Shown piece by piece: positions 51,915-60,107 of a DNA stretch of 64,000 bases. The notes below the pieces were generated by a model, which was not told the origin of the DNA, did not search any database, and worked only from the letters and a program-made list of their open reading frames with translations. Position numbers and translations under genes: made by a program. Where the stretch lies: assembly GCF_900100435.1 (NCBI RefSeq), contig NZ_FNEX01000002.1, forward strand, positions 124,001 through 188,000, given 5' to 3'. The DNA comes from Pedobacter sp. ok626. GTDB lineage: Bacteria; Bacteroidota; Bacteroidia; Sphingobacteriales; Sphingobacteriaceae. Position 1 is the first letter of the stretch. Each line of letters starts with the position of its first letter.

Positions 51915-53786
51915 CTATTTATCAAATTTCTTATCTAATTCCGCCAAACCTATAGTCTGAATAACGGGTTTTCCACTAATACTAAAGTTAGGGCTTTTAC
52001 AAGCAAAAAGCTGCTCAATCAACGTATTCATCTCTTCTTGTCCCAAAACTGTACCATTCTTTATTGCACTGTTTCTTGCCATGCTTCTGGCCAGGGCGTC
52101 CCTTTTATCCAATTTCAGCTCCTGCTGTGAGTTTTTAAACCCTTCTATCAAATGCTCAAAAAGCTGTGTTTCGTTAATATTCCCTCCTCCAAGATCAACA
52201 GGAATACCTTCGATCACTAAGGTGTTCTTACCAAACTCTCTGACCTCAAAGCCCAAACTTTTGATATCCTCCAATAAGCTTTTTGCCAGTTCGTAATCAT
52301 TTGGACTTAAAGTTACTGTTTGTGGAAATAAACTCTGTTGTGAAGCGCCCTTCCTATCCTCCAGATGTACGGTAAAACGTTCATATAAAATCCTTTCGTG
52401 TGCCGCTTGCTGGTCAATCACCATCAGACCGGATTTAATTGGGGAAATGATATACCGATTATGCAATTGCATCAATTGCTTTTGCACAGGACTAAATTGA
52501 TGTTCAGTCTCCTCTGTAGGTAAATCTAATGCCGCTTGCTCTTCCGGAGCATGATTAGCAATCTCATAAAGTGAGCCCCAGTTTTTAGTACTTGGCGACA
52601 TACTGCCAGCAGCTCCTCCATAACTTTTTGGGAAGCTGGCGTATGCAGATTCTCTTGTCGTTGCTGGTTTATCGCCCGAAAAAGGATTAAAATCTGGATT
52701 AAAACTAATGCTTGGAGGTACAATTTCTTCAGGAGATTTATGAGTGATCATCCCACTAAAACCGGTTTCCTGATCAAAATCTATAGTTGGACTAATGTTG
52801 AATCTACCTAATGACCTTTTTACTGCTGAATGTAATATAGCGTAAATAGATTTCTCATCTACATATTTGATCTCCGTTTTAGTAGGATGCACATTCACAT
52901 CAATATTAGCAGGATCAATATCTATAAACAGCACATACATCGGAAAATGGTCATCTGCCAGCAACTCCTCATACGCCCTGCTCAATGCATGATTCAAATA
53001 AGCGTCCTTTATAAAACGATTATTGACAAAAAAGAACTGTTCACCCCTTGTTTTCTTGGCAAATTGCGGTTTTCCAATGTATCCCTTTAAGTTAATGATA
53101 CTGGTTTCCTCTTCTACAGGGATCAATCGCTCATTGTAATTGTTACCAAACAAGTGAACAATACGCTGTTTTAAAACAGATGATGGTAAGCGGTAAATCT
53201 CTACTCCATCATGATGAAGTGTAAAAGCTATGGCTGGATTTGCAAGTGATACCCGTTGAAACTCATCAAGGATATGACGCATTTCGGCTGGGTTACTTTT
53301 TAGGAAATTACGTCTTGCAGGTGTATTGTAAAATAGATTTTTGATGCTGATACTGGTACCTTCTGAAGTAGCAACTGGTTCCTGCTTTATAAAAACAGAA
53401 CCTTCTATCTCAATAAGCGTTCCCAGCTCTTCATCATGTTTGCGGGTTTTCATCTCCACCTGCGCAATAGCTGCTATTGAAGCCATCGCCTCTCCTCTAA
53501 AACCCATGGTTCGGATAGCAAACAAATCTTCCGCCTTGCGCACTTTAGAAGTAGCATGACGCTCGAAGCACATCCTTGCATCGGTTACACTCATCCCAGA
53601 CCCATTATCTATCACTTGTATCAATGCCTTCCCAGCATCTTTAACAATCAATTGTATTTTATTCGCCCCCGCATCTATCGCGTTCTCCAATAGTTCTTTT
53701 ACTGCCGATGCTGGCCGTTGTACCACCTCGCCTGCGGCAATTTGATTGGCTACACTATCGGGTAAAAGCTGTATAATATCTGACAT
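51915..53786 (-). CDS. mutL: DNA mismatch repair protein MutL
   Basis: A 623-residue GHKL ATPase. N-terminal motifs: NQIAAGEVVQRPASAVKEL, NAIDAGANKI, DNGSGM and TMGFRGEAMASIA; the transducer domain contains FFVNNRFIKD. A linker (about 340-440) leads to the C-terminal dimerisation/endonuclease domain with DQQAAHERILYE, a variant of the DQHA(x)2E(x)4E nuclease motif. Because the family motif is kept with His to Gln, nicking activity is plausible but not certain. First gene of the mutL-rhomboid-EEP unit. Confidence 0.96.
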   Translation of the reverse strand: MSDIIQLLPDSVANQIAAGEVVQRPASAVKELLENAIDAGANKIQLIVKDAGKALIQVIDNGSGMSVTDARMCFERHATSKVRKAEDLFAIRTMGFRGEAMASIAAIAQVEMKTRKHDEELGTLIEIEGSVFIKQEPVATSEGTSISIKNLFYNTPARRNFLKSNPAEMRHILDEFQRVSLANPAIAFTLHHDGVEIYRLPSSVLKQRIVHLFGNNYNERLIPVEEETSIINLKGYIGKPQFAKKTRGEQFFFVNNRFIKDAYLNHALSRAYEELLADDHFPMYVLFIDIDPANIDVNVHPTKTEIKYVDEKSIYAILHSAVKRSLGRFNISPTIDFDQETGFSGMITHKSPEEIVPPSISFNPDFNPFSGDKPATTRESAYASFPKSYGGAAGSMSPSTKNWGSLYEIANHAPEEQAALDLPTEETEHQFSPVQKQLMQLHNRYIISPIKSGLMVIDQQAAHERILYERFTVHLEDRKGASQQSLFPQTVTLSPNDYELAKSLLEDIKSLGFEVREFGKNTLVIEGIPVDLGGGNINETQLFEHLIEGFKNSQQELKLDKRDALARSMARNSAIKNGTVLGQEEMNTLIEQLFACKSPNFSISGKPVIQTIGLAELDKKFDK

Positions 53787-53918
53787 CTATATATCTTCGG
53801 TAAAGCTGCTAATTTAGGCAAAATAAGCCTCATCCTTTGTTTCATTCCAGAATATTTTGTCGTTGTATGGTTAAAAAATTACCATACACTTATTTACCGT
53901 CCTTTATATCCTTTTGTT

Positions 53919-53926
53919 ATCTTTAA
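53919..53926 (+). promoter_or_regulatory. -7-like element (TATCTTTA) 4 bases before the serine hydrolase gene
   Basis: One mismatch to TAnnTTTG; ACCT separates it from the ATG at 53931. Its spacing equals that of the lipA, ribH and cysS promoters. Confidence 0.4.
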
Positions 53927-53930
53927 CCTT

Positions 53931-55724
53931 ATGAATAAATTGATCATCGGCCTGCTTATTTTGTGCTCATTCAATGCTTGCGCACAAGACAGCAAACAAA
54001 ACGAGCAACAGCTTCAAATATCGAATGCCATTAAAAACAATACCGTCCTTTTAAATAATCAAGAGGCAACCGTCCCCCTATTAAAGTTAGACAAAAGAAC
54101 TATTGCAAGCGTTTCATTGGGATTTAACTACCAAACTATATTTGACAGTTTAATGAATAAATACGCTAAAATAACTAGCTTCTCTTCGGCCCAATACTTA
54201 GGTGACGCAACGCTGGATAACCTGGAAGACGACCTCAAATATTTCAACACAGTTATTATCTCCATCCCCTCCAATGAGGCAACAAATGCAAGAAATATCA
54301 ATTTTATTTCAAGTATTGCAAAAAGCAAACAGGTTATTGTAACCCTTTTTGGAGATGCGGGATCCATCCAGCTTTTCAATTCTTTCAATAGTCCTATCAT
54401 CTGGACCGATCAAAACACACCAATTTCCGCCACAGTGATTCCTCAGGCGATCTTTGGAGGCATTGGCTTAAACAAAAAATTAGCCACCACATTATCGCCA
54501 AAATATTCAGTAGGCACGGGCTTCAGCACCAATAGTATCCGATTAAAATATACCGTCCCAGAGGATGCTGGGGTGCATACCAATAACCTAAAAGAAATTG
54601 ATGACATCGCTAAGGAAGCAATCGAAGCTCATGCTACCCCAGGCATAGTGGTATTGGTTGCTAAAGACGGAAAGGTAATCTTTAATAAGGCTTATGGAAA
54701 CCATACCTATAGCAATGAAAACCCCGACAAACTGACCGATATTTTTGATTTAGCTTCTCTAACCAAAACTACCGCCACTACACCAACAATAATGCGATTG
54801 GTTGAGCAAAAAAAATTAAATCTCGACACCAATATTGGTGCTTACATCCCCAGGGCCAGAACGTCACCAATGAACAACATCAAGATTCGCGAGGTGATGC
54901 TTCATCAAGCGGGTTTTATCCCTTACATCCCTTTCCACAATGCTATACAACCAAGTGACTATAGTCGTGATTCGAGTGCTGCATACCCTACCAAAGTAGC
55001 TGATAACTATTATGTCAGAAAGAATTACTTTAAAGATGTGATGTGGCCAAAAATGCTAAACTCACCGATAAAAACACGAGGTACATATGTATACAGTGAC
55101 ATCAGCATGTATGTAATGAAGGAAATTGCGGAGCGCATTACCGGAATTCCTTTGGATCAATACGTACAAGACAACTTCTACAAACCGCTCGGCATGCAAA
55201 CTGCTGGTTTTTTACCTAGAAATAGGTTCTCAAGAGACCAGATTGTCCCTACGGAACAGGATACTTATTTCAGAAAAACATTATTGCAAGGTTATGTACA
55301 CGATCAGGGTGCCGCACTTGCAGGCGGGGTATCTGGTCATGCTGGCTTATTTGCCAGTGCTAACGACGTAGCCATTATTTATCAAATGTTATTAAATAAA
55401 GGCACTTATGGGGGCGAACAGTACTTTACACCACAAATTGTAGATATGTTTACCGCTAAACAGTCTAATGTAAGCAGAAGAGGTTTAGGCTTTGACAGAT
55501 GGGATCCTGATTTGACAAAAAAATATCCATCGGAAACCGCATCTCCTCAAACTTATGGGCATACGGGCTATACCGGAACCTGTGTTTGGGTAGATCCGGC
55601 AAGAGGACTAGTTTACATCTTCTTGTCTAACCGGGTATATCCTTCAGTAACTGATAAACTGAGTACGTTAAAAATCAGAGGACGCATACAAGATGTGATC
55701 AATAGGGCCATTGATCAGAAATAA
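53931..55724 (+). CDS. Exported serine hydrolase (class C beta-lactamase fold) with a GH3 C-terminal-like domain
   Basis: A 597-residue protein with a signal peptide ending near NACAQ (a lipid anchor at Cys17 is also possible). Residues 28-210 resemble the GH3 C-terminal domain (ISNAIKNNTVLLNNQEATV, VIVTLFGDAGSIQ, AIFGGIGLNKKL). Residues 220-597 form the beta-lactamase/esterase domain with SLTK (Ser about 276), YSD as the tyrosine motif (about 387) and GHTG (about 543). Bacteroidota encode GH3-plus-beta-lactamase fusions of about 1000 residues; here the GH3 catalytic barrel is missing. Likely acts on peptidoglycan or glycan esters. Confidence 0.85.
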   Translation: MNKLIIGLLILCSFNACAQDSKQNEQQLQISNAIKNNTVLLNNQEATVPLLKLDKRTIASVSLGFNYQTIFDSLMNKYAKITSFSSAQYLGDATLDNLEDDLKYFNTVIISIPSNEATNARNINFISSIAKSKQVIVTLFGDAGSIQLFNSFNSPIIWTDQNTPISATVIPQAIFGGIGLNKKLATTLSPKYSVGTGFSTNSIRLKYTVPEDAGVHTNNLKEIDDIAKEAIEAHATPGIVVLVAKDGKVIFNKAYGNHTYSNENPDKLTDIFDLASLTKTTATTPTIMRLVEQKKLNLDTNIGAYIPRARTSPMNNIKIREVMLHQAGFIPYIPFHNAIQPSDYSRDSSAAYPTKVADNYYVRKNYFKDVMWPKMLNSPIKTRGTYVYSDISMYVMKEIAERITGIPLDQYVQDNFYKPLGMQTAGFLPRNRFSRDQIVPTEQDTYFRKTLLQGYVHDQGAALAGGVSGHAGLFASANDVAIIYQMLLNKGTYGGEQYFTPQIVDMFTAKQSNVSRRGLGFDRWDPDLTKKYPSETASPQTYGHTGYTGTCVWVDPARGLVYIFLSNRVYPSVTDKLSTLKIRGRIQDVINRAIDQK

Positions 55725-55727
55725 TAA

Positions 55728-55766
55728 AATTCCCTTCTACAAGCTGATTGCTTTTAGAAGGGAATT
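55728..55766. terminator. Shared hairpin between convergent genes
   Basis: A perfect 12-bp stem AATTCCCTTCTA / TAGAAGGGAATT with a 15-base loop starts 3 bases after the serine hydrolase stop. On the minus strand it is followed by TTATTATTT, so it suits the repressor gene better than the + strand gene. Confidence 0.75.
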
Positions 55767-55771
55767 CTTAT

Positions 55772-56458
55772 CTACAATTGGTTGCGGGTAACTTTACCTT
55801 TAATCAGAAACATCTTTTGAATAGAATCTCTATGAATCACGGTATCCCCCTTAAAATTAGGATTTGAAGACCTGAGAATAATCTTAGTTGCATCGGAATG
55901 CTCAAAGACCAGCTTTACAGTAGTCATATGATTAGAACGTTCATCGGTGACTACCAAATAGGCCTCACCCCATTGAAGAACATCGAAATTTGTAATCTCA
56001 CGGATCGCAATAATTTCACCACTTGCATATTTCGGATACATACTATCTCCATATATTGGCAAATAGGCATCACAGTCATTGAAGGGCCTGAAGTTGACGT
56101 AGTATTCGGGGGCCTCGCCTAGTACACCATATTCACCAAAAGAGATTTCGGAAAGGTTTACATTGAAAAAAGGCACACCTTTCTCATCTGACTCCATAAG
56201 CCCCATTTCAGTAACCGGAGCCGCAAGCTGCATTTCCCCTTTCCCTGTGCGCAACCATTCTGGATTAATAGGATAATTATCCGTAACCTCCTTTATTAAT
56301 CTTGAGCCTATTGACCTATGGCCATTTTCAATGGCTACGTAATTACTGACATTCGGGTTAATCGGACCATAGAATTCATTTGGTCCCTGCCCTTGAAGGG
56401 AACGGAATTCTTTTAAGCGCAGGCCAATTTTAATTGATTGAGGATCAGGTTTTTTCAA
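55772..56458 (-). CDS. S24-family (LexA/CI-like) transcriptional repressor
   Basis: A 228-residue regulator. The N-terminal 70 residues form a helix-turn-helix of the Cro/CI type (IGLRLKEFRS, VSNYVAIENGHRSIG, NPEWLRTGKGEM). The C-terminal S24 domain has the serine in YGDSMYP (Ser139) and a lysine in TTVKLVF (Lys182), the Ser/Lys dyad of self-cleaving repressors. I see no Ala-Gly or Cys-Gly cleavage dipeptide in the linker, so autocleavage is doubtful. The start is TTG; the first in-frame upstream stop leaves no ATG. A 13-bp inverted repeat lies between it and the divergent repeat protein gene. Phage-repressor-like, without other phage genes nearby. Confidence 0.85.
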   Translation of the reverse strand: MKKPDPQSIKIGLRLKEFRSLQGQGPNEFYGPINPNVSNYVAIENGHRSIGSRLIKEVTDNYPINPEWLRTGKGEMQLAAPVTEMGLMESDEKGVPFFNVNLSEISFGEYGVLGEAPEYYVNFRPFNDCDAYLPIYGDSMYPKYASGEIIAIREITNFDVLQWGEAYLVVTDERSNHMTTVKLVFEHSDATKIILRSSNPNFKGDTVIHRDSIQKMFLIKGKVTRNQL

Positions 56459-56475
56459 AATAATATCATCATTAA

Positions 56476-56510
56476 TAGTCTTTTGACTTTTTTATTCAGT
56501 CAAAAGATTA
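56476..56510. promoter_or_regulatory. Palindromic operator candidate between repressor and repeat protein genes
   Basis: TCTTTTGACT (56479-56488) and AGTCAAAAGA (56498-56507) are perfect inverted arms with a 9-base spacer; allowing one mismatch the arms extend to 13 bp. It lies 21-49 bases upstream of the repressor start and 76 bases upstream of the repeat protein start, where a dimeric repressor could control both divergent genes. Confidence 0.65.
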
Positions 56511-56582
56511 GAAGTTTGTTTTGTCTGTTGCTGCAAGATACAAAACTTACTATCAGTAAAACACTAACTAAAACCATATATT

Positions 56583-57719
56583 ATGAACTACTCCACATTT
56601 TGTTGTTATGGAAATCGTGTTAGCTCGCTAACAAAACAGGAAATCAAAAACCCGCTATCCGTACTTGAAGCGATATACACCAGAAGAAGCTTAAAAACCT
56701 TTAAAGAAAACCTATGGGATCTCTTCTCGAGTATTTACAGAGATCAGCAATGGAGAAAAAAGGGGGCAGCTCATTTCAATCGAATTTATATCGATTTGAT
56801 TAAACTAGTTGATGCGCTATGGTTAATTTACACTTATCATCCCAAGCTTGGTAATTCAATTATAAGCAGTCATAGCGCTACAAAAACAACTCCTGGTTTG
56901 ATGAATAACTTCAACATCATATTCACCTGCAGGCAGAGGAAAGATCAACACACGCCGAAAAACACATTAAGATCCTTCTACAAATCCAGATCGTTATCTG
57001 CTATTAAGAATAACATTTACAGCTACCTGCAACTGGCTTTAAATGCATCCTATATGAATTGTAATAAGTTTGCTTATTTCGCTTTATCGGAATACAATGT
57101 GGTTGATGATTTTCTAAAAATTGAGCGCTTAATAGAACAAGGATCTAATATTTATAACAATAGCTCCTGCCAAAAATCCAATCCCTGCAAGGCCGTTAAA
57201 TTTGCCAACAACACAGATCATACCACATCCTTAAGTAAAGAAGAGATTGTAAACCCAGCTAATTCTATTAGAAATTTATACCTCCACGATCTCAGGTTTG
57301 AGCAGACCTACGAAAGTCTAAAAATTTGGGAGCAGAGTTTTTACGATAAAGATTTTTGGGCAAAAACTGACAATCCTGGCAATATTCTCTTTTTCTCGAA
57401 TTGCATAAAACAAGTTATTGATTGTATCTGGCTGATGACGCAGACTGGCGAAATTGATACCATCACAGAAAAAAGAGTGCTAAGTCGCAGTAGGAAAAGG
57501 CAATTCTTTGCCCTAAATAAGCAAGAGCTTAACCAGCCATTATTGGCTATAAAAAGCTTTTTTGAACACAAAAAAATGCACGAGTGGAAGCAACAACTGG
57601 ATGAATGGACAGACATCAGTTTGAGTCAGATAGTAATCCCCAAAGACAAGGTTAAAACATCAGAAGACCTGGAGTATCTATTAAAATTTGTCGAAGCTAC
57701 TCATCTACTAACCTGTTAA
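56583..57719 (+). CDS. Uncharacterised protein with four internal helical repeats
   Basis: A 378-residue soluble protein with no signal peptide and no family I can name. Reading the sequence shows four related blocks of roughly 70-85 residues: residues 14-86 (SLTKQEIKNPLSVLEAIY, LVDALWLIY), about 120-195 (PKNTLRSFYKSRSL), about 215-290 (SLSKEEIVNPANSIRNLYL, VIDCIWLM) and about 308-378 (ALNKQELNQPLLAIKSFF, FVEATHLL). Each begins with a Leu-x-Lys-(Gln/Glu)-Glu-(Ile/Leu) helix and ends with a hydrophobic helix. Many cysteines lie in blocks one to three. It is divergent from an S24 repressor and may be its target. Similar single-block proteins may occur in conjugative elements; this is from memory only. 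Confidence 0.7.
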   Translation: MNYSTFCCYGNRVSSLTKQEIKNPLSVLEAIYTRRSLKTFKENLWDLFSSIYRDQQWRKKGAAHFNRIYIDLIKLVDALWLIYTYHPKLGNSIISSHSATKTTPGLMNNFNIIFTCRQRKDQHTPKNTLRSFYKSRSLSAIKNNIYSYLQLALNASYMNCNKFAYFALSEYNVVDDFLKIERLIEQGSNIYNNSSCQKSNPCKAVKFANNTDHTTSLSKEEIVNPANSIRNLYLHDLRFEQTYESLKIWEQSFYDKDFWAKTDNPGNILFFSNCIKQVIDCIWLMTQTGEIDTITEKRVLSRSRKRQFFALNKQELNQPLLAIKSFFEHKKMHEWKQQLDEWTDISLSQIVIPKDKVKTSEDLEYLLKFVEATHLLTC

Positions 57720-57761
57720 AACCTAAGCTACTTGATAAAAAAACTTACCCACATGAAGCAA

Positions 57762-57802
57762 GGCGGCATGCCATATCGCCATAGCCCTATGGATCGGCGG
57801 CC
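57762..57802. other. GC-rich patch with a small palindrome
   Basis: In an otherwise AT-rich gap, 41 bases are GC-rich and include CCATAG-CC-CTATGG (57779-57792) flanked by GGCGGCATGCC and GGATCGGCGGCC. No coding potential is evident. It lies downstream of the repeat protein gene. Confidence 0.3.
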
Positions 57803-57840
57803 CTACAACAACCTATGAAATCCCATCTCTTGCTGGCAAG

Positions 57841-57877
57841 AAAAAATCCGTGTCCTTTTTGGGAACACGGATTTTTT
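57841..57877. terminator. Bidirectional intrinsic terminator
   Basis: AAAAAATCCGTGT and ACACGGATTTTTT form a perfect 13-bp stem with an 11-base loop, with A/T runs on both sides. It serves the convergent repeat protein and 2OG oxygenase genes. Confidence 0.92.
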
Positions 57878-57881
57878 AAGA

Positions 57882-58844
57882 TTATTTCTTTAGACCAATT
57901 TCTCTTAATCGTTCATCAAGATATTCACCAGCCGTCATATCTGTATATGCTTTGGGATGCTCTGCATCAATACAAGAAGCCAAACTTGTTAAGTCCATAT
58001 TGCTTCTTGGGTGCAAAAAGAAAGGCACAGAAAACCTTGAAGTTTTCATTAATTCCAAGGGTGGATTTACCACCCTATGCGTAGTTGAACGTAACTTATT
58101 ATTGGTTAAACGTTGCAACATATCCCCTACATTCACCACAATATCGGTATGATGCGCCTTAATTGGCAACCATTCGTTGCTTCTGGTTAACACTTCCAGA
58201 CCATCAGCGCTAGCACCGATCAATAAAGTAATTAAGTTGATGTCTTCATGGGCACCCGCACGTACTGCATCATCAGGTAAAGCTTCCGGATGTTCTATCG
58301 GAAAATAGTGAATACCCCTTAATATAGAGTTTCCATTGTGAACCTCTTTATCAAAATAGTCAATTGGCAAATTCAAATAAGTAGCGATGGCACGAAGTAA
58401 ATGTTTACCATTAGCTTCCAGACGTTGATAAATCTCCCTGGTTACAGCATTAAATTCAGGAATTTCTTCCAGGTACTCATTATTAGGGTACTGCTCTTTT
58501 ATTGGATCATTGTCCATTACCTCCTGACCAATTTGCCAAAATTCTTTTAAATCGGCAGTTTTCGCTCCCTTTGCGGTTTCTTTGCCCGGACTAGTATATC
58601 CACGTTGACCCGCAAGTTCAACCTTTTCGTATTTCTTTTTTTGCTCCGGCGAAAGACTAAATGCAGCTTGTATATTTTGATACAGCTTATCTATCAATTC
58701 CTGACTCACACCGTGATTGGTAATGGTTACAAAACCAGAATCATTGAATGCTCTGCCTAATTCATCAGAGAATTTTTTACGCTGCGATTCATTTCCGTCA
58801 ATGTATGAACCCAGATCTAAACAGGGAATATAAGGTGTAGACAT
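57882..58844 (-). CDS. Isopenicillin N synthase-like 2-oxoglutarate/Fe(II)-dependent oxygenase
   Basis: A 320-residue cytosolic oxygenase of the IPNS/plant 2OG family. The DIOX_N segment (DSGFVTITNHGVSQELIDKL) and the iron-binding HxD (AHEDINLITLL) and distal His (RSTTHRVVNP) are present, with the co-substrate RxS motif RFSVPFF. The substrate is unknown; related bacterial genes are widespread and often near amino-acid or antioxidant genes. It is monocistronic by context, with its own terminator. Confidence 0.9.
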   Translation of the reverse strand: MSTPYIPCLDLGSYIDGNESQRKKFSDELGRAFNDSGFVTITNHGVSQELIDKLYQNIQAAFSLSPEQKKKYEKVELAGQRGYTSPGKETAKGAKTADLKEFWQIGQEVMDNDPIKEQYPNNEYLEEIPEFNAVTREIYQRLEANGKHLLRAIATYLNLPIDYFDKEVHNGNSILRGIHYFPIEHPEALPDDAVRAGAHEDINLITLLIGASADGLEVLTRSNEWLPIKAHHTDIVVNVGDMLQRLTNNKLRSTTHRVVNPPLELMKTSRFSVPFFLHPRSNMDLTSLASCIDAEHPKAYTDMTAGEYLDERLREIGLKK

Positions 58845-59093
58845 AATCTTTAATTTATATAGCTAATAACCACGAATTTAAGAAACAATTGTTAATAAAC
58901 ATTAAATCTACAAAGCCATCAGCCATAAAGAGCTACAAATAAAAAACTTAAGTTACCAACACTACAGACTCGAATTTCATCAATTATCAGTTGATTGTAA
59001 AGATAGCGCTACGTTAGGTTTATAAAAAAACTAAAAGCCTAAGCGTTCCGTAACTTTATGTAAGAGATGAATCTCCCCTTTATTCTAATAACC

Positions 59094-59693
59094 ATGAAGA
59101 ATCTATCAATTATGATCTTAGTGCTCTTATCCTCAATAACCGCGAATGCCCAGTCCAAAAATTTACAAAAGGCGACTTTTGGAATGGGTTGTTTCTGGTG
59201 TTCGGAAGCTTTATTCCAAAGACTTAATGGTGTAGCGAGTGTCAGATCAGGATATGAAGGTGGCCATATAGCCAATCCATCTTATGAAGAAGTTTGCACA
59301 GGAAGCACTGGCCATGCTGAAGTCATAGAGGTCACTTATGATCCATCAAAAATCAAATATGATGAGCTACTTCAAGTTTTCTGGAAAAGCCATGACCCAA
59401 CCACATTAAACCGCCAGGGAGCCGACATAGGCACTCAATATCGTTCTGTCATATTTTATCACAATGATGAGCAACGGAAAATTGCTGAAAACTATAAAAA
59501 GGAGTTAAATGATGCCAAAGCTTTTAGTAAGCCTATAGTTACAGAAATCACTAAAGCTACTCCATTTTATGTAGCGGAAAATTATCATCAAGACTATTTC
59601 AACAAAAACGGGAGCGAACCTTATTGTCGACTGGTGATTTTACCAAAGATGGAAAAATTGGAGAAGTTGTTTAAAGCCAAATTGAAACACTAA
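59094..59693 (+). CDS. msrA: Peptide-methionine (S)-S-oxide reductase MsrA, exported
   Basis: A 199-residue methionine sulfoxide reductase. The catalytic motif GMGCFWCSEA (Cys about 34) and GYEGGHIANPSYEEVCTGSTGHAEV are exactly as in MsrA. The ATG at 59094 gives the signal peptide MKNLSIMILVLLSSITANAQ, so the enzyme acts in the periplasm and needs an envelope electron source. An ATG at 59067 is in frame but would extend the signal. No MsrB is fused or adjacent. Confidence 0.93.
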   Translation: MKNLSIMILVLLSSITANAQSKNLQKATFGMGCFWCSEALFQRLNGVASVRSGYEGGHIANPSYEEVCTGSTGHAEVIEVTYDPSKIKYDELLQVFWKSHDPTTLNRQGADIGTQYRSVIFYHNDEQRKIAENYKKELNDAKAFSKPIVTEITKATPFYVAENYHQDYFNKNGSEPYCRLVILPKMEKLEKLFKAKLKH

Positions 59694-59765
59694 AGTAAAA
59701 CTTATAGACTGCGACATTGTTTTCCTTATCGGATTGCAATCAGGCAATCTGTCTAGTATACGGTT

Positions 59766-60029
59766 ATGGAAAAAATCTTGCAAAAACAATGGGAAGAGAA
59801 GGATAAAAAGCTTTATAAAGTTGTAATTTTTAAAGATTTTGAAGAAGCTTTTAGCTTTATGATCCGTGTGGCCTTTTTAGCAGAAAAACACAATCATCAT
59901 CCTAAATGGACCAATGAATGGAATAAGGTGGAAATCTGGTTATCTACTCATGACGCAGGAAACGTAGTGACAGAGAAAGATCGAAGCCTTGCAACGGAAA
60001 TAGATAAACTGCTGGGTGTAGGCAATTAA
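59766..60029 (+). CDS. phhB: Pterin-4a-carbinolamine dehydratase
   Basis: An 87-residue enzyme that recycles the 4a-hydroxy-tetrahydrobiopterin produced by aromatic amino-acid hydroxylases. The conserved EKHNHHPKW and [14 protein letters not shown] segments hold the catalytic histidines and the pterin-binding residues. Slightly shorter than the usual 95-110 residues at the N-terminus. No phenylalanine hydroxylase gene lies in the window. Confidence 0.88.
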   Translation: MEKILQKQWEEKDKKLYKVVIFKDFEEAFSFMIRVAFLAEKHNHHPKWTNEWNKVEIWLSTHDAGNVVTEKDRSLATEIDKLLGVGN

Positions 60030-60040
60030 AAACACATAAA

Positions 60041-60074
60041 AAAGCCCATAACTTTATCAGTTATGGGCTTTTTT
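60041..60074. terminator. Bidirectional intrinsic terminator
   Basis: A perfect 13-bp stem AAAGCCCATAACT / AGTTATGGGCTTT with a 5-base loop and T/A runs on both sides, between the convergent phhB and SGNH hydrolase genes. Confidence 0.92.
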
Positions 60075-60107
60075 ATCCTATATCAATTCTTATTTAAGCA
60101 ATATCAA

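Noticed and set aside
55772..57719. Intact prophage around the S24 repressor
   Set aside because: No integrase, terminase, capsid or tail genes are present; both sides are ordinary chromosomal genes.
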